Of a stretch of 64,000 bases of DNA, positions 15,934 to 27,460 are shown piece by piece. Numbering within the stretch: position 1 is the stretch's first letter; every line of letters starts with the position of its first letter. Source of the DNA: Phormidium tenue FACHB-1052 (GTDB lineage: Bacteria > Cyanobacteriota > Cyanobacteriia > Phormidesmidales > Phormidesmidaceae); the NCBI RefSeq assembly GCF_014696675.1, contig NZ_JACJQN010000009.1, positions 1 through 64,000 of the forward strand. The letters run 5' to 3'. The position numbers were made by a program, and so were the translations under genes. The notes under the pieces are model-generated. The model was not told the origin of the DNA and did not search any database. It saw only the letters and a list, made by a program, of their open reading frames with translations.

Positions 15934-18900
15934 ATGCCCCGCCGTGATGACATCAAAAAGATTCTGCTGATCGGCTCTGGCCCGATTGTCATTGGTCAGG
16001 CCTGCGAGTTTGACTACTCTGGCACCCAGGCCTGCAAAGCCCTGCGGGAAGAGGGCTACGAGGTGGTGCTAATCAACTCCAACCCGGCGACGATTATGAC
16101 CGACCCGGAGACGGCGAATCGCACCTACATCGAGCCCCTGACCCCCGAAATCGTGGAGCGGGTGATTGAGCGGGAGCGCCCCGATGTGCTGCTGCCCACC
16201 ATGGGTGGTCAAACGGCGCTGAATCTGGCGGTGACCCTGGCCAAAACCGGCGTGCTAGAGCGCTACGGCGTCGAGCTAATTGGGGCCAAGCTCGATGCTA
16301 TTGAAATGGCGGAAGATCGCAAGCTGTTTAAAGAGGCGATGGCGCGCATTGAAGTACCCGTGTGCCCGTCGGGCCTGGCCGAGACCATGGATGAGGCCAA
16401 GCAGATTGCCAAGCAGATTGGCACATTCCCTCTCATCATTCGCCCGGCCTACACCATGGGCGGCACCGGCGGCGGCATCGCCTACAACCAGGAAGAATTT
16501 GAAACCATTGCGCGATCGGGCCTCGATGCCAGCCCGGTGTCGCAGATTCTCGTCGAGCAGTCGCTGCTGGGTTGGAAGGAGTACGAGCTGGAGGTGATGC
16601 GTGACTTAGCGGATAACGTGGTGATCATCTGCTCAATCGAAAACCTCGACCCCATGGGCGTCCACACTGGCGACTCGATCACCGTGGCCCCGGCTCAAAC
16701 CCTGACCGACAAGGAATACCAGCGCCTGCGCGATGCCTCGGTCAAGATCATCCGCGAAATCGGCGTGGAGACGGGCGGTTCCAACATTCAGTTTGCGGTC
16801 AACCCTGACAACGGCGATTTTATTGTCATTGAGATGAACCCTCGGGTGTCGCGCAGCTCGGCGCTGGCGTCTAAGGCAACGGGCTTCCCGATCGCAAAAT
16901 TTGCCGCCAAGCTAGCGGTGGGCTACACCCTCAACGAAATTTCCAACGACATCACCAAGAAAACTCCGGCCAGCTTTGAGCCCACCATCGACTACGTGGT
17001 GACCAAGATTCCCCGGTTTGCCTTTGAAAAATTCCCCGGCACCACCTCGACCTTGACCACCCAAATGAAGTCGGTGGGCGAGGCGATGGCGATCGGTCGC
17101 ACCTTCCAGGAGTCGTTCCAGAAAGCGCTGCGATCGCTGGAGACTGGCCGGGCGGGCTGGGGCTGCGATCGCGCCGAAAAGCTGCCCAGCCTCAACGAAA
17201 TTCGCCCCAAGCTGCGCACTCCCAACCCCGAGCGCATCTTCGATCTGCGCCACGCCATGCAGCTCGGCCTCACCGTCAACGATATCTACGACCTCACCGC
17301 CATCGACCCCTGGTTTCTCAACCAGCTCTCAGGCCTGCTGCAGACCGAAAAGTTTCTCAAGCGCACCCCACTGACCGAGCTGAGCTACGACGACATGCGG
17401 GCGGTCAAGCGCCAGGGCTTTAGCGATCGCCAGATCGCCTATGCCACCGGCACCCACGAAGACGAGGTGCGCCAATACCGCAAGGGTCTAGGCGTCATTC
17501 CCGTCTACAAGACCGTTGACACCTGCGCCGCCGAGTTTGAGGCCTTTACCCCCTACTACTACTCCACCTACGAAGACGAGACCGAGGTGCTGCCCAGCGA
17601 TCGCCCCAAGGTGATGATCCTCGGCGGCGGCCCCAACCGCATCGGCCAGGGCATCGAGTTTGACTACTGCTGCTGCCACGCGTCGTTTGCCCTACGCGAC
17701 GATGGCTTTGAGACGATCATGGTCAACTCCAACCCCGAAACGGTCTCGACCGACTACGACACCAGCGATCGCCTCTACTTTGAGCCCCTAACCAAAGAGG
17801 ACGTGCTCAACATCATCGAAGCCGAAAACCCCATCGGCATCATCATCCAGTTCGGCGGCCAGACCCCCCTCAAGTTAGCCGTCCCCCTCCAGCAATACCT
17901 CGCCTCCCTGCCCGCCGCCGACCCATCCGCCCATCCACCCATCCACCCACCCACCAAAATCTGGGGCACCTCCCCCGACTCCATCGACACCGCCGAAGAC
18001 CGCGAACGCTTCGAGGCCATTCTGCGCGAACTCGACATTAAGCAGCCCCCCAACGGCATGGCCCGCAGCTACCAAGATGCGCTCAAGGTGGCCCAGCAGA
18101 TCGACTACCCGGTAGTAGTGCGCCCCAGCTACGTGCTCGGTGGCCGCGCCATGGAAATCGTCTACTCCGACACTGACCTAGAGCGCTACATGACCTACGC
18201 GGTGCATGTGGAGCCCGACCACCCGATTTTGATCGACAAGTTTTTGGAGAACGCGATCGAGGTGGATGTGGATGCGATCGCCGACCACACCGGCCAGGTC
18301 GTCATCGGCGGCATTATGGAGCACATTGAGCAGGCGGGCATCCACTCCGGCGACTCGGCCTGTTCGCTCCCCACCATGACCCTGCCCGACGCCGCCCTCG
18401 CCACCATCCGCGACTGGACGGTGAAGCTGGCCAAGCGCCTGAAGGTGATCGGCCTAATGAACATTCAGTTTGCGGTCAAGGGCGATCAGGTCTACATCAT
18501 TGAGGCCAATCCCCGCGCCTCGCGCACGGTGCCCTTTGTCTCGAAGGCGATCGGCCACCCGCTAGCCAAGATCGCCGTGCGGGTCATGTCGGGCAAAACC
18601 CTGGCCGAGCTAGGCTTCACCAAAGAGGTGATTCCCCAGCACATTTCAGTGAAAGAAGCCGTGCTGCCCTTCGACAAGTTTGCGGGTACCGACGCCCTGC
18701 TCGGCCCCGAAATGCGCTCTACCGGCGAAGTCATGGGCATTGACGCCGACTTTGGCAAAGCCTTCGCCAAAGCCGAACTGGGAGCCAACCAAAAGTTGCC
18801 CCTCGCCGGCACTGTCTTTATCTCCATGAACGATCGCGACAAAGCCGCCGTCATCCCCGTTGCCAAAGAACTGGCCGACATGGGCCTCAAACTGATCGCC

Positions 18901-19203
18901 ACCTCGGGCACCCGCGCCGCCCTCATGGATGAAGGGCTCACCGTAAACCTCATTCTCAAAGTCCACGAGGGCCGCCCCAACATCGAAGACGCGATCAAAA
19001 ACAACGAAATTCAGCTAATTATCAACACTCCAGCGGGTAGCACTGCGATCGAGGACGATCGCTCTATTCGTCGCACGGCCCTGGCCTACAAGGTACCAAT
19101 TATCACCACCATCGCCGGAGCCAAGGCTACAGCCTCCGCCATCCACTCCCTGCAACAGCACCCCCTGCAAGTGAAGTCGCTTCAGGAGTATGTGAGGATG
19201 TAA
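15934..19203 (+). CDS. carB: Carbamoyl-phosphate synthase large subunit
   Basis: A 1089-residue enzyme making carbamoyl phosphate from glutamine-derived ammonia, bicarbonate and two ATP for arginine and pyrimidine synthesis. It has two homologous ATP-grasp halves: the first starts [20 protein letters not shown] and contains [12 protein letters not shown], the second starts [20 protein letters not shown] and contains [14 protein letters not shown]-terminal MGS-like allosteric domain contains ISMNDRDK and TSGTRAAL. I chose ATG 15934 to match the usual N-terminus; a TTG at 15904 is in frame. Just before [11 protein letters not shown] a Pro/His-rich insertion ([11 protein letters not shown]) is encoded by CCATCC/CACC repeats. 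The small subunit carA is not in the window. Confidence 0.97.
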   Translation: MPRRDDIKKILLIGSGPIVIGQACEFDYSGTQACKALREEGYEVVLINSNPATIMTDPETANRTYIEPLTPEIVERVIERERPDVLLPTMGGQTALNLAVTLAKTGVLERYGVELIGAKLDAIEMAEDRKLFKEAMARIEVPVCPSGLAETMDEAKQIAKQIGTFPLIIRPAYTMGGTGGGIAYNQEEFETIARSGLDASPVSQILVEQSLLGWKEYELEVMRDLADNVVIICSIENLDPMGVHTGDSITVAPAQTLTDKEYQRLRDASVKIIREIGVETGGSNIQFAVNPDNGDFIVIEMNPRVSRSSALASKATGFPIAKFAAKLAVGYTLNEISNDITKKTPASFEPTIDYVVTKIPRFAFEKFPGTTSTLTTQMKSVGEAMAIGRTFQESFQKALRSLETGRAGWGCDRAEKLPSLNEIRPKLRTPNPERIFDLRHAMQLGLTVNDIYDLTAIDPWFLNQLSGLLQTEKFLKRTPLTELSYDDMRAVKRQGFSDRQIAYATGTHEDEVRQYRKGLGVIPVYKTVDTCAAEFEAFTPYYYSTYEDETEVLPSDRPKVMILGGGPNRIGQGIEFDYCCCHASFALRDDGFETIMVNSNPETVSTDYDTSDRLYFEPLTKEDVLNIIEAENPIGIIIQFGGQTPLKLAVPLQQYLASLPAADPSAHPPIHPPTKIWGTSPDSIDTAEDRERFEAILRELDIKQPPNGMARSYQDALKVAQQIDYPVVVRPSYVLGGRAMEIVYSDTDLERYMTYAVHVEPDHPILIDKFLENAIEVDVDAIADHTGQVVIGGIMEHIEQAGIHSGDSACSLPTMTLPDAALATIRDWTVKLAKRLKVIGLMNIQFAVKGDQVYIIEANPRASRTVPFVSKAIGHPLAKIAVRVMSGKTLAELGFTKEVIPQHISVKEAVLPFDKFAGTDALLGPEMRSTGEVMGIDADFGKAFAKAELGANQKLPLAGTVFISMNDRDKAAVIPVAKELADMGLKLIATSGTRAALMDEGLTVNLILKVHEGRPNIEDAIKNNEIQLIINTPAGSTAIEDDRSIRRTALAYKVPIITTIAGAKATASAIHSLQQHPLQVKSLQEYVRM

Positions 19204-19264
19204 ATTAGCGATATAGCAGGCTCCGCTGTGAGAGAGCTTATAACGCAGAGATAGCTTAGGCGAT

Positions 19265-19395
19265 GCTGGATAATATCTTGAAATTAGGAATTATCCAGCA
19301 AATATGACATTTGGTTCCCTAAAAACTAAGTAGTGTCCTGTGAAGCCGCCGAATAATCCTGGATGTATGGATCTTATCCAGTGAATCTGACACTT
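19265..19395. repeat. Diverged direct repeats with internal inverted repeats
   Basis: GCTGGATAAT at 19265-19274 pairs with ATTATCCAGC at 19290-19299. About 83 bases on, CTGGAT...ATCCAG recurs at 19359-19381. Each copy is followed by the same motif (TTATCCAG, two bases, AAT, TGACA, TT at 19291-19312 and 19374-19395). They look like old mobile-element ends or a regulatory array; no transposase is present. The whole 19204-19522 gap holds nothing else I recognise. Confidence 0.5.
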
Positions 19396-19522
19396 AATAC
19401 ATAGCTGTATCGCTTAGTTCTCGGTTGGACAGTCCGTAAAGGTCGCTGGTTAGTACCTGGGGCTAGGCCATCTTGAATATACTTGAACAAGTAGCTCAGA
19501 TAGATGGGTAGGGAAGTCAGTT

Positions 19523-20086
19523 ATGGTGTTGGACGACCCGGAAGAGATCTTCCAGCAGCAGATTTTTCAGACTCCACCAGATGTCATTGACGAAACATGG
19601 AAACATGGAGCAATTCTTGGTGGAATTTTATACGATGTTTATACAACGCTACGAGTTGCAAATGCCTTTAAGCTAGCGGGAGACATTCTTGTTGATAAAG
19701 TTCTAGCATCTGATACTGAGGCTTATGAAATTATTTATCCAGTTCTCTATAACTACCGGCATTGTTTAGAACTGTATTTGAAAGCTGTGTTGAAAGATGC
19801 TAGAGGGCACAATCTCTTAAATATGACGGAGAAGTTGGAAGAACAAATTCAGAAACAATTAAAAGCAAAGTTGCCGACATGGTTTAGGAAATGGATTCTT
19901 GAGTTTGATGAGTTTGATAGGGGTTCTGATACATTCCGGTACACCGACAAATATGTTGAATCTCGGCACACTCAGAATATGGGCGAGTTCTGGATTGACT
20001 TTGTTCTTCTTAAAAAGATTATGGCCTTATATCAAGAAGCATTTCATCGTCTCGCTAATATCTCTCTTCAGAAGCAGACAGAGTGA
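19523..20086 (+). CDS. Unknown protein, possibly HEPN-like
   Basis: A 187-residue soluble protein of AT-richer composition than the housekeeping genes. The central segment IIYPVLYNYRHCLELYLKAVLKD followed by ARGHNLLNMTEKLEE is the pattern of small HEPN-like all-helical proteins (a long helix with an R-H/E pair, then a His-containing loop). I do not recognise an exact family. The later part has an acidic segment (LEFDEFDRGSDTFRYTDK) and RHTQNMGEFWIDF. It lies upstream of a toxin-antitoxin operon and downstream of old repeats, so it is probably accessory. Membership of HEPN is inference. Confidence 0.6.
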   Translation: MVLDDPEEIFQQQIFQTPPDVIDETWKHGAILGGILYDVYTTLRVANAFKLAGDILVDKVLASDTEAYEIIYPVLYNYRHCLELYLKAVLKDARGHNLLNMTEKLEEQIQKQLKAKLPTWFRKWILEFDEFDRGSDTFRYTDKYVESRHTQNMGEFWIDFVLLKKIMALYQEAFHRLANISLQKQTE

Positions 20087-20157
20087 GGTTGCATTAATCT
20101 CATACTTCAAATAGCAAATACTTTGCCACAAAATCTACGCAAAAGAGGTGAGGCAGA

Positions 20158-20397
20158 ATGGCAATCTTAACCCTGAGTAATGGGCAAGTTATTGAATTGG
20201 TCAAGCAGCTTCCCCCTCAACAGCAGGCTGAAGTATTCAAGTACCTAATACTTCAGCAATGGAGTACGTGGGACTCGCTCTCTAACTACGGAACTGAGAA
20301 AGTCAGAATAGTTGCTCAAGAGCGTGGCCTCAACTGGGATGCTATGACCGAAGAAGAGCGCGAAACTTTTATAGATGACGTGTTGCACGAAGATTAA
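20158..20397 (+). CDS. Antitoxin of a PIN-domain toxin-antitoxin pair
   Basis: A 79-residue protein with LSNGQVIELVKQLPPQQQAEVFKYLI, a helical segment common in cyanobacterial VapB-like antitoxins, and an acidic C-terminus (MTEEERETFIDDVLHED) that would wrap a basic toxin. Its TAA shares one base with the ATG of the PIN gene (TAATG), so the two are coupled. AAGAGGTGAGG precedes the start. The functional call rests on this arrangement. Confidence 0.75.
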   Translation: MAILTLSNGQVIELVKQLPPQQQAEVFKYLILQQWSTWDSLSNYGTEKVRIVAQERGLNWDAMTEEERETFIDDVLHED

Positions 20398-20816
20398 TGC
20401 ACTACGTTGCCGTCTTTGACACCAATATTTTGATCTCTGCCTTGCTATCCAGCACCGGCACTCCTTTTCGATGCCTGGCAGCGGCAAAAATAGGGCAGGT
20501 CGAATCCGTAACCTGTCAGGCCATTCTGGATGAGTTTTTGGAAAAGCTGATAAACAAATTCAAATTCTCCGAAGCAATGGCCCAAGCTGCTGTGAGTGAG
20601 GTACAGAGCTTTTCTAGGATGGTGAAAATTTCAAAGACACTCAAAGCAGTCCCCAATGACCCAGACGACGACATGGTTGTGGAGTGTGCATTACTCAGTA
20701 GCGCTACTCATATTGTTACAGGAGACAAACATCTTTTGTCGTTAACTAACTACCAAGATATTGAAATTGTAAAAGCCATAGATTTTTTGGCATTAATATC
20801 AACGGATGGAAGCTGA
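20397..20816 (+). CDS. PIN-domain ribonuclease toxin
   Basis: A 139-residue VapC-like protein. PIN-domain acidic residues are in place: VAVFDTNILISALL (first Asp), an acidic helix with ILDEFLEKL (Glu), VPNDPDDDMVVECAL (third site) and HIVTGDKHLLSL (fourth Asp). It belongs to the group annotated as putative toxin component, PIN family, cleaving RNA with Mg2+. It overlaps its antitoxin gene by one base and looks complete. Target RNA unknown. Confidence 0.85.
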   Translation: MHYVAVFDTNILISALLSSTGTPFRCLAAAKIGQVESVTCQAILDEFLEKLINKFKFSEAMAQAAVSEVQSFSRMVKISKTLKAVPNDPDDDMVVECALLSSATHIVTGDKHLLSLTNYQDIEIVKAIDFLALISTDGS

Positions 20817-20878
20817 CCAGCTAATAAGTCTGCACTAGCGCCTGTAGTAAGGTTTAAGTAGGCACTGAGCAAAAACCT

Positions 20879-21073
20879 ATGACGGCCACAGCCCAAGAGC
20901 TTCTCAACACCTTTGATGCATTGCCCGACACAGAACAAATTGCGATTGCCCTGGCAATCTTGAGACGGCTAGCTAATCTAGACTTTCCACCCTTGACCGA
21001 CGACGATCTAGCCTTGAACGCAGAAACACTGTTCCTCTCACTAGATGAGCAAGAAGCAGACCACGAGCATTGA
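20879..21073 (+). CDS. Small acidic protein, likely orphan antitoxin
   Basis: A 64-residue protein: TAQELLNTFDALPDTEQIAIALAILRR, then LDFPPLTDDDLALNAETLFLSLDEQE. This two-part pattern (helical N-terminus, PPLTDDDL-type acidic tail) is common in short cyanobacterial antitoxins that precede MazF-like toxins. No toxin is readable downstream: the overlapping ATG frame at 21044 ends after 18 codons and the next frame has no MazF motif. So it may be another antitoxin without its toxin (inference). Confidence 0.55.
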   Translation: MTATAQELLNTFDALPDTEQIAIALAILRRLANLDFPPLTDDDLALNAETLFLSLDEQEADHEH

Positions 21074-21242
21074 TGAGGTGGCAACTCCTTTCTTTCCCGC
21101 ATAGCATCACTCCCGGCGGTCTTGACCTACTAGCAGCACGGCAGAAGTTCAACTGTATTGCTAAAGGAATTTGCCCCCTTTGCCGTAGAGGATCGGTTAT
21201 TGCGACTTACCGGCTGTCTCGCGCAGCGGTAATCTGGCAAGG

Positions 21243-21269
21243 TTAGCACTCTGGCATAGCGAGTGCTAA
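21243..21269 (+). promoter_or_regulatory. CIRCE operator (HrcA binding site) of groL
   Basis: TTAGCACTC, nine bases, GAGTGCTAA: a perfect match to the CIRCE inverted repeat bound by the HrcA heat-shock repressor. It lies 33 bases upstream of the groL ATG, inside the likely transcribed leader, so heat-shock release of HrcA should induce groL. Confidence 0.95.
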
Positions 21270-22985
<1,716 letters not shown>

Positions 22986-23022
22986 CCTGCCCCTAGTCAT
23001 CTCTGAATAAATGCTTAACCCC

Positions 23023-23050
23023 TAGGGGCACAGTTACGGCTGTGCCCCTA
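23023..23050 (+). terminator. Hairpin terminator of groL
   Basis: TAGGGGCACAG pairs perfectly with CTGTGCCCCTA around TTACGG. The right arm runs into TGCTTTATG, a weak U-tract. It separates groL from corA. Confidence 0.65.
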
Positions 23051-23082
23051 TGCTTTATGTGGAATCGTTGGAAGTTAGAGTT

Positions 23083-24327
23083 ATGTCGCGCCGCACACCA
23101 AACCCAGGGGCCAACCCCTCCTCCTCGCCAGACCGAGCCGATCGGCCATGGGCCGGAACCGTTGACGCTGAGGCGCTGAGAGCGGCGGCTTCTAACACCC
23201 TCAAAGCCGCGCCCCACGAGGGTAGGAAGAAACTAATCGACTTCAACTATTCAACCCCCGGCACGCTCCCCGGCACGCTAAATATTCCCGACGATGCCTT
23301 GCCCACCGAGCTGCATTTGATCGACTACGGCCCAGAAGCCGTGCGTACCGCCACTATCGATCACCCATCTGAGTGCGAAGCCCTTGGCAGGCCCGAAAGC
23401 GTCACCTGGCTTGATGCCCGAGGGCTGGGCAGCGAAGACTCCCTGCTGCAAATTGGTCAGACCTTTGGCCTCCACCCCTTGATGCTCGAAGACATTGTTA
23501 ACGTGCCCCACCGCCCCAAAATCGACTTTTACGACGACAAAATTCTGATCATCATGCAGATGGTGCAGTCTAAAAAAACCGGCTCTGGGGTGGGCAGTGA
23601 GCAGGTGAGCTTTGTCATGGGCAGTGGTTTTCTGATCACATTTCAGGAAGAGCCTGAGTGGGACTCATTTAACCCGGTGCGCGATCGCATCCGTCGCGGC
23701 ACCGGCACCATCCGCGCCCAGGGAGCCGACTACCTAGCCTACGCCCTAATGGATACCATCGTCGATAGCTTCTTCCCAGTGCTAGAGGTAATTGGCGAAA
23801 CTCTCGAAGACCTTGAAGAAGAAGTAGTGGCCAACCCCACCAATGCCACCATCAAAAAAATTCACCGCATGCGCCGGGCGCTGATGAAACTGCGCCGCTA
23901 CATCTGGCCCCAGCGTAGCGTCATCAACAGCCTGATTCGCGACAGCGACGATCTAATCAGCCAGGAAGTGCGCGTCTACCTACAAGACGTCTACGACCAC
24001 ATAGTGCAAGTCGTTGACATCATCGAAAACTACCGCGAAATCGCCTCTAGTCTGATGGACGTCTACCTCTCCTCCATCAACAACCGCATGAACGAAGTCA
24101 TGAAACTGCTGACGGTGATCTCTTCTATCTTCATTCCCCTCACCTTTATTGCTGGCGTCTACGGCATGAACTTCAATACCGAAAAATCACCCTTAAACAT
24201 GCCAGAGCTGGGGTGGTACTGGGGCTACATCATCTGCCTCTCAGTGATGGCCGTGATTGCCGTGCTGCAAATCTACTTCTTCTGGAAACGCGGCTGGTTT
24301 GACAACTTCTCCACAACGAGGCGGTAG
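23083..24327 (+). CDS. corA: CorA-family magnesium/cobalt transport protein
   Basis: A 414-residue inner-membrane Mg2+ channel. A large cytoplasmic domain (includes LHPLMLEDIVNVPHRPK, ALMDTIVDSFFPVLE) is followed by a long helix and two C-terminal membrane segments. The selectivity motif GMN sits at the end of the first (FIAGVYGMNF), then a loop and FFWKRGWF at the C-terminus. ATG 23083 (MSRRTPNPG) is preferred; an ATG at 23050 would start inside the groL terminator. The N-terminal 60 residues are basic and poorly conserved. Confidence 0.95.
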   Translation: MSRRTPNPGANPSSSPDRADRPWAGTVDAEALRAAASNTLKAAPHEGRKKLIDFNYSTPGTLPGTLNIPDDALPTELHLIDYGPEAVRTATIDHPSECEALGRPESVTWLDARGLGSEDSLLQIGQTFGLHPLMLEDIVNVPHRPKIDFYDDKILIIMQMVQSKKTGSGVGSEQVSFVMGSGFLITFQEEPEWDSFNPVRDRIRRGTGTIRAQGADYLAYALMDTIVDSFFPVLEVIGETLEDLEEEVVANPTNATIKKIHRMRRALMKLRRYIWPQRSVINSLIRDSDDLISQEVRVYLQDVYDHIVQVVDIIENYREIASSLMDVYLSSINNRMNEVMKLLTVISSIFIPLTFIAGVYGMNFNTEKSPLNMPELGWYWGYIICLSVMAVIAVLQIYFFWKRGWFDNFSTTRR

Positions 24328-24345
24328 AAGAATGACGAGATAGGG

Positions 24346-24418
24346 CATGAAATCTTTGCCATCTTCCTCAGCTTCACCATCTCCCCTATCTTCCTCACCG
24401 CCCCATCCCCCACGGTGA
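24346..24418. repeat. Low-complexity pyrimidine tract (CCATCTTCC/TCACC type)
   Basis: A stretch of C/T-rich sequence with repeated CCATC, TTCCTCA and TCACC units between corA and apt. The same kind of tract occurs inside carB (about 17920-17960), between xseB and xseA (46009-46078, opposite strand) and inside the AAA ATPase gene (50629-50690). Confidence 0.5.
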
Positions 24419-24451
24419 TACCATATCAACGCCCTTGACCCCGCATTCCTG

Positions 24452-24964
24452 ATGGATCTCAAAGCCCATATCCGCGACATTCCCGACTTCCCCAAGCCTG
24501 GCATTCTCTTCCGCGACATCACGCCGCTGTTGAGTGACCCCACCGCGTTGCAGTACACCATCGACTTGTTTGCTGAGCAGGTGGCAGAGTATCGCCCCAA
24601 TTACATCGTAGGCATCGAGTCGCGAGGATTCATCTTTGGCATGCCCCTGGCCTACAAGCTAGGGGTGGGGTTTGCCCCAGTGCGCAAGCCCGGCAAGCTG
24701 CCCGCCGCCGTGCACACCGCCAGCTACGCGCTGGAATATGGCAAAGATACCCTCGAACTCCACCAAGATGCTTTTCCGGAGGGTAGCCGAGTGCTGATTA
24801 TCGACGATCTAATTGCCACCGGGGGCACCGCTGCGGCCACCGCCAAGCTAGTCGAGCAAACCGGCTGCACCGTTGCCGGGTATGGCTTTGTCATTGAGCT
24901 AGTGGGTCTAGAGGGCCGCACTAAGCTCCCCGATGTGCCAGTCACCGTCCTATTGCAGTATTGA
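24452..24964 (+). CDS. apt: Adenine phosphoribosyltransferase
   Basis: A 170-residue purine-salvage enzyme converting adenine and PRPP to AMP. It begins [20 protein letters not shown], typical of the family. The PRPP-binding loop is [16 protein letters not shown] (residues about 113-128), and the adenine/dimer region [18 protein letters not shown] precedes it. Length is that of the normal enzyme. A hairpin terminator follows at 25024-25055. Confidence 0.97.
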   Translation: MDLKAHIRDIPDFPKPGILFRDITPLLSDPTALQYTIDLFAEQVAEYRPNYIVGIESRGFIFGMPLAYKLGVGFAPVRKPGKLPAAVHTASYALEYGKDTLELHQDAFPEGSRVLIIDDLIATGGTAAATAKLVEQTGCTVAGYGFVIELVGLEGRTKLPDVPVTVLLQY

Positions 24965-25023
24965 TTCTGTGTAAGGGAGCAAGGCAAAAGACTGTCTCAC
25001 AGCAGTAGATCAGCCCTTCCGTA

Positions 25024-25055
25024 GGGGCAAACGGTGTTTGCCCTTCCCCTTTTTC
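25024..25055 (+). terminator. Rho-independent terminator of apt
   Basis: AGGGGCAAAC pairs with GTTTGCCCTT around GGT, followed by CCCC and TTTTT. The GGGCAAAC-GGT-GTTTGCCC core is also a known dispersed cyanobacterial palindrome type. Confidence 0.65.
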
Positions 25056-25080
25056 CACCCCGTCATTCTCTAGAACCGCC

Positions 25081-25830
25081 CTAGGTTTCGGGCGTCAGAG
25101 CCAGGGCATAGCGCAAACAGCGCATGACCACAAACCACAGCACCGCAACCACCAGCACCAAACCCACTCGGTTGAGCCACCAGCTCGACTCCAGCGCCAG
25201 AGCATTAAAGGCAGCATGGGAGAGCATGGCTGCTACCAGGCCATTGCGCACCAGCCCGCTACCCTGGCTAGCAGGAGAAAATTTTGCCATCCCCAGGGCA
25301 TAGCCCCAGAGCGATGACCACAGGGCATGCCCCGGAGCGCTCAGTAATCCCCGCAGGGCAAACATGCTGAGCACGGCGGGCCAGGCTGCCGCCCAGGCAT
25401 TCCCCGGCACCCCCAGCCGCGCCACAGCAAAGTAGGCGTAGAGCATCGAGCCAATCACCTCTAGGGTGGCGAATCCCAGGCCAGCCGCAGCGGCAAAAAT
25501 AATTCCATCCACGGGTTCGTCAAACTCAGGGTGGTTGTAGACGCCTGCCTTCACCACCCAAAATTTTGCTAGTTCGGCCAGCACGGGTACTACTACCACC
25601 GCCATCATCCAGGCCGGTAGGGGAACAAACTGCCGCACCAAAAATACTGGAATGAAAGCCAGAATCCCGAAGCCAAAAATTCTCAGCACCAGCCCGCGTG
25701 GCTCTGGGTTGAGCTTGTCGCGAGTGTAGAAAAACCACAGCAAAAACGCCAAAGGGGCTAAAGCTAGGGCCACAATGCCCACCACCGTAGCCAGTACATT
25801 GGGATCGCTTGCAAGATTTGCCATGGCCAC
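25081..25830 (-). CDS. PrsW-like intramembrane metalloprotease family protein
   Basis: A 249-residue membrane protein with about seven hydrophobic helices. PrsW/RseP-type family motifs are visible: VVPVLAELAKFW (position of EExxK, but the first Glu is Ala), GLGFATLEVIGSM (FxxxE), SAPGHALWSSLWGYALG (His) and SHAAFNALAL (second His). PrsW cleaves anti-sigma factors in Bacillus; cyanobacterial members have no known substrate. Loss of the first Glu could lower activity or be normal in this subfamily. It converges on apt. Confidence 0.8.
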   Translation of the reverse strand: MAMANLASDPNVLATVVGIVALALAPLAFLLWFFYTRDKLNPEPRGLVLRIFGFGILAFIPVFLVRQFVPLPAWMMAVVVVPVLAELAKFWVVKAGVYNHPEFDEPVDGIIFAAAAGLGFATLEVIGSMLYAYFAVARLGVPGNAWAAAWPAVLSMFALRGLLSAPGHALWSSLWGYALGMAKFSPASQGSGLVRNGLVAAMLSHAAFNALALESSWWLNRVGLVLVVAVLWFVVMRCLRYALALTPET

Positions 25831-26018
25831 ATTTGGGTTAAATCGCCTCTGAATGATACATTGCCCGGCTGCGGCAGGGGGAAATTAGAGCCGAGGAGCA
25901 CCTCAAAGCGACTATCACCTGCCTCCCGCACCCTTGCTCCCCTCACCCCGATCTGCTCAATAACGACCGCAATCTTTGTAAGATAGGGGTTCACAGCAAA
26001 CGAGGTTGCAGGCAGTTC

Positions 26019-27248
26019 ATGCAGGATGTGTTGGTCATTGGCGCGGGGCCGGCGGGGCTGTCGCTAGTGGCAGCCCTGGCAGAGACGGGGCTGGCGGTGC
26101 AGGTGTTGGCCCTGGGCGATCCGGCGCACCCCTGGCCCAACACCTACGGCATCTGGGTCGATGAACTCGAAGATGTGGGTCTGGTGCCGTTTTTAGAGCA
26201 TCGCTGGAAGGATTGCGTGGTGCATGTCAACAGTGGCCCCGTGCCCCTGCATCGCGAGTATGGGTTACTGAGCAACGATCGCCTGCAAGCCCACTGGCTA
26301 AACCAGGCTGAGCAGCACCAAGTCACCTGGTGCCGAGATAAAGCCATTCACATTGAGCACAGGCCCACCCATACCCAGGTCACGACCGCATCGGGTGAAA
26401 AGCTTACTGCTCGGCTGGTGGTCGATGCCACGGGGCATCAGACGGCGCTAGTGCAGCGTCCGGCTGCCTCAGACCTGTCGTTTCAAGCGGCCTACGGTAT
26501 TGTGGGGCGGTTTTCTAAGCCGCCTACCGACCCTCAGCAAATGGTGCTGATGGACTTCCGCGACGACTATCTCACACCCGCCCAGCGACAGGAACCGCCC
26601 ACCTTTCTCTACGCGATGGATTTGGGCGATGGGGTGTACTTTGTGGAAGAAACCTCGCTGGCCCACCACCCGGCCATTTCTATAGAGGTGCTGACGCAGC
26701 GGCTGCACCAGCGGCTGCGCCACCGGGGTATTGAGGTCGAGTATATTCACCATGTCGAGCGGTGCCTGTTTCCGATGAACCAGCCGCTGCCCGATTTTAC
26801 CCAGCGGGTGGTGGGCTTTGGTGGGGCTGCTAGCATGGTGCATCCAGCATCGGGCTATATGGTGGGGGCACTGCTGCGGCGGGGGCCGGGGCTGGCTGGG
26901 GCGATCGCCGCTGCCCTTAGCTCACCCCACACGCCCCCTGACCAAGTGGCCCACCAGGCTTGGCAAGCCCTATGGCCCGCCGATCGCGTTCGCAAGCACT
27001 ACCTCTATCTTTTCGGCCTCGAAAATCTGATGGCCTTTGACGCGCCGCAGCTGCATCAGTTTTTTAATGCCTTTTTTAACCTGCCCACCGATGACTGGGC
27101 CGGGTTTTTGACCGACAATCTCTCGCTGCCTGAGGTAGTGCAGGCCATGCTGGGGCTGTTTGGCCGCGCCCCTAATCCGGTGCGCTGGGGGCTGATGCGA
27201 TCGGTCTTTAGCCATGGCCACCTGCTGGGGCGCACCTTGATGAGCTAA
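26019..27248 (+). CDS. crtL: Lycopene cyclase, plant-type (CrtL family)
   Basis: A 409-residue FAD/NAD(P)-dependent enzyme converting lycopene to cyclic carotenes. The N-terminal dinucleotide fold is VLVIGAGPAGLSLVAAL. The cyclase motif NTYGIWVDELED follows at about residue 45. Then VVDATGHQTALV, LMDFRDDYL, a region DGVYFVEETSLAH and the C-terminal GGAASMVHPASGYMVGALLRR. These distinguish CrtL-type cyclases from CruA/CruP. Whether it forms beta or epsilon rings cannot be decided with certainty from sequence alone; the beta type is more likely. The gene is monocistronic. Confidence 0.93.
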   Translation: MQDVLVIGAGPAGLSLVAALAETGLAVQVLALGDPAHPWPNTYGIWVDELEDVGLVPFLEHRWKDCVVHVNSGPVPLHREYGLLSNDRLQAHWLNQAEQHQVTWCRDKAIHIEHRPTHTQVTTASGEKLTARLVVDATGHQTALVQRPAASDLSFQAAYGIVGRFSKPPTDPQQMVLMDFRDDYLTPAQRQEPPTFLYAMDLGDGVYFVEETSLAHHPAISIEVLTQRLHQRLRHRGIEVEYIHHVERCLFPMNQPLPDFTQRVVGFGGAASMVHPASGYMVGALLRRGPGLAGAIAAALSSPHTPPDQVAHQAWQALWPADRVRKHYLYLFGLENLMAFDAPQLHQFFNAFFNLPTDDWAGFLTDNLSLPEVVQAMLGLFGRAPNPVRWGLMRSVFSHGHLLGRTLMS

Positions 27249-27460
27249 TTGGGTACAGGTTGTATACTCAGGGGTTATAACCAGCCCATCAAACCCTGCA
27301 ACTGTTGTTAGACTGTCGTGGCATTGCCAGAGGTCATGGACTAGCTAAGTTCTGCACCCAATGTGGGCAACCTGACTGTATTCCACGGGCAAACGGGCTG
27401 CCCTGCCCCGCCCCAGCTGTCGTACCTGTCGCTGTCGAGTCCATCATGGAGAACCCTTTT

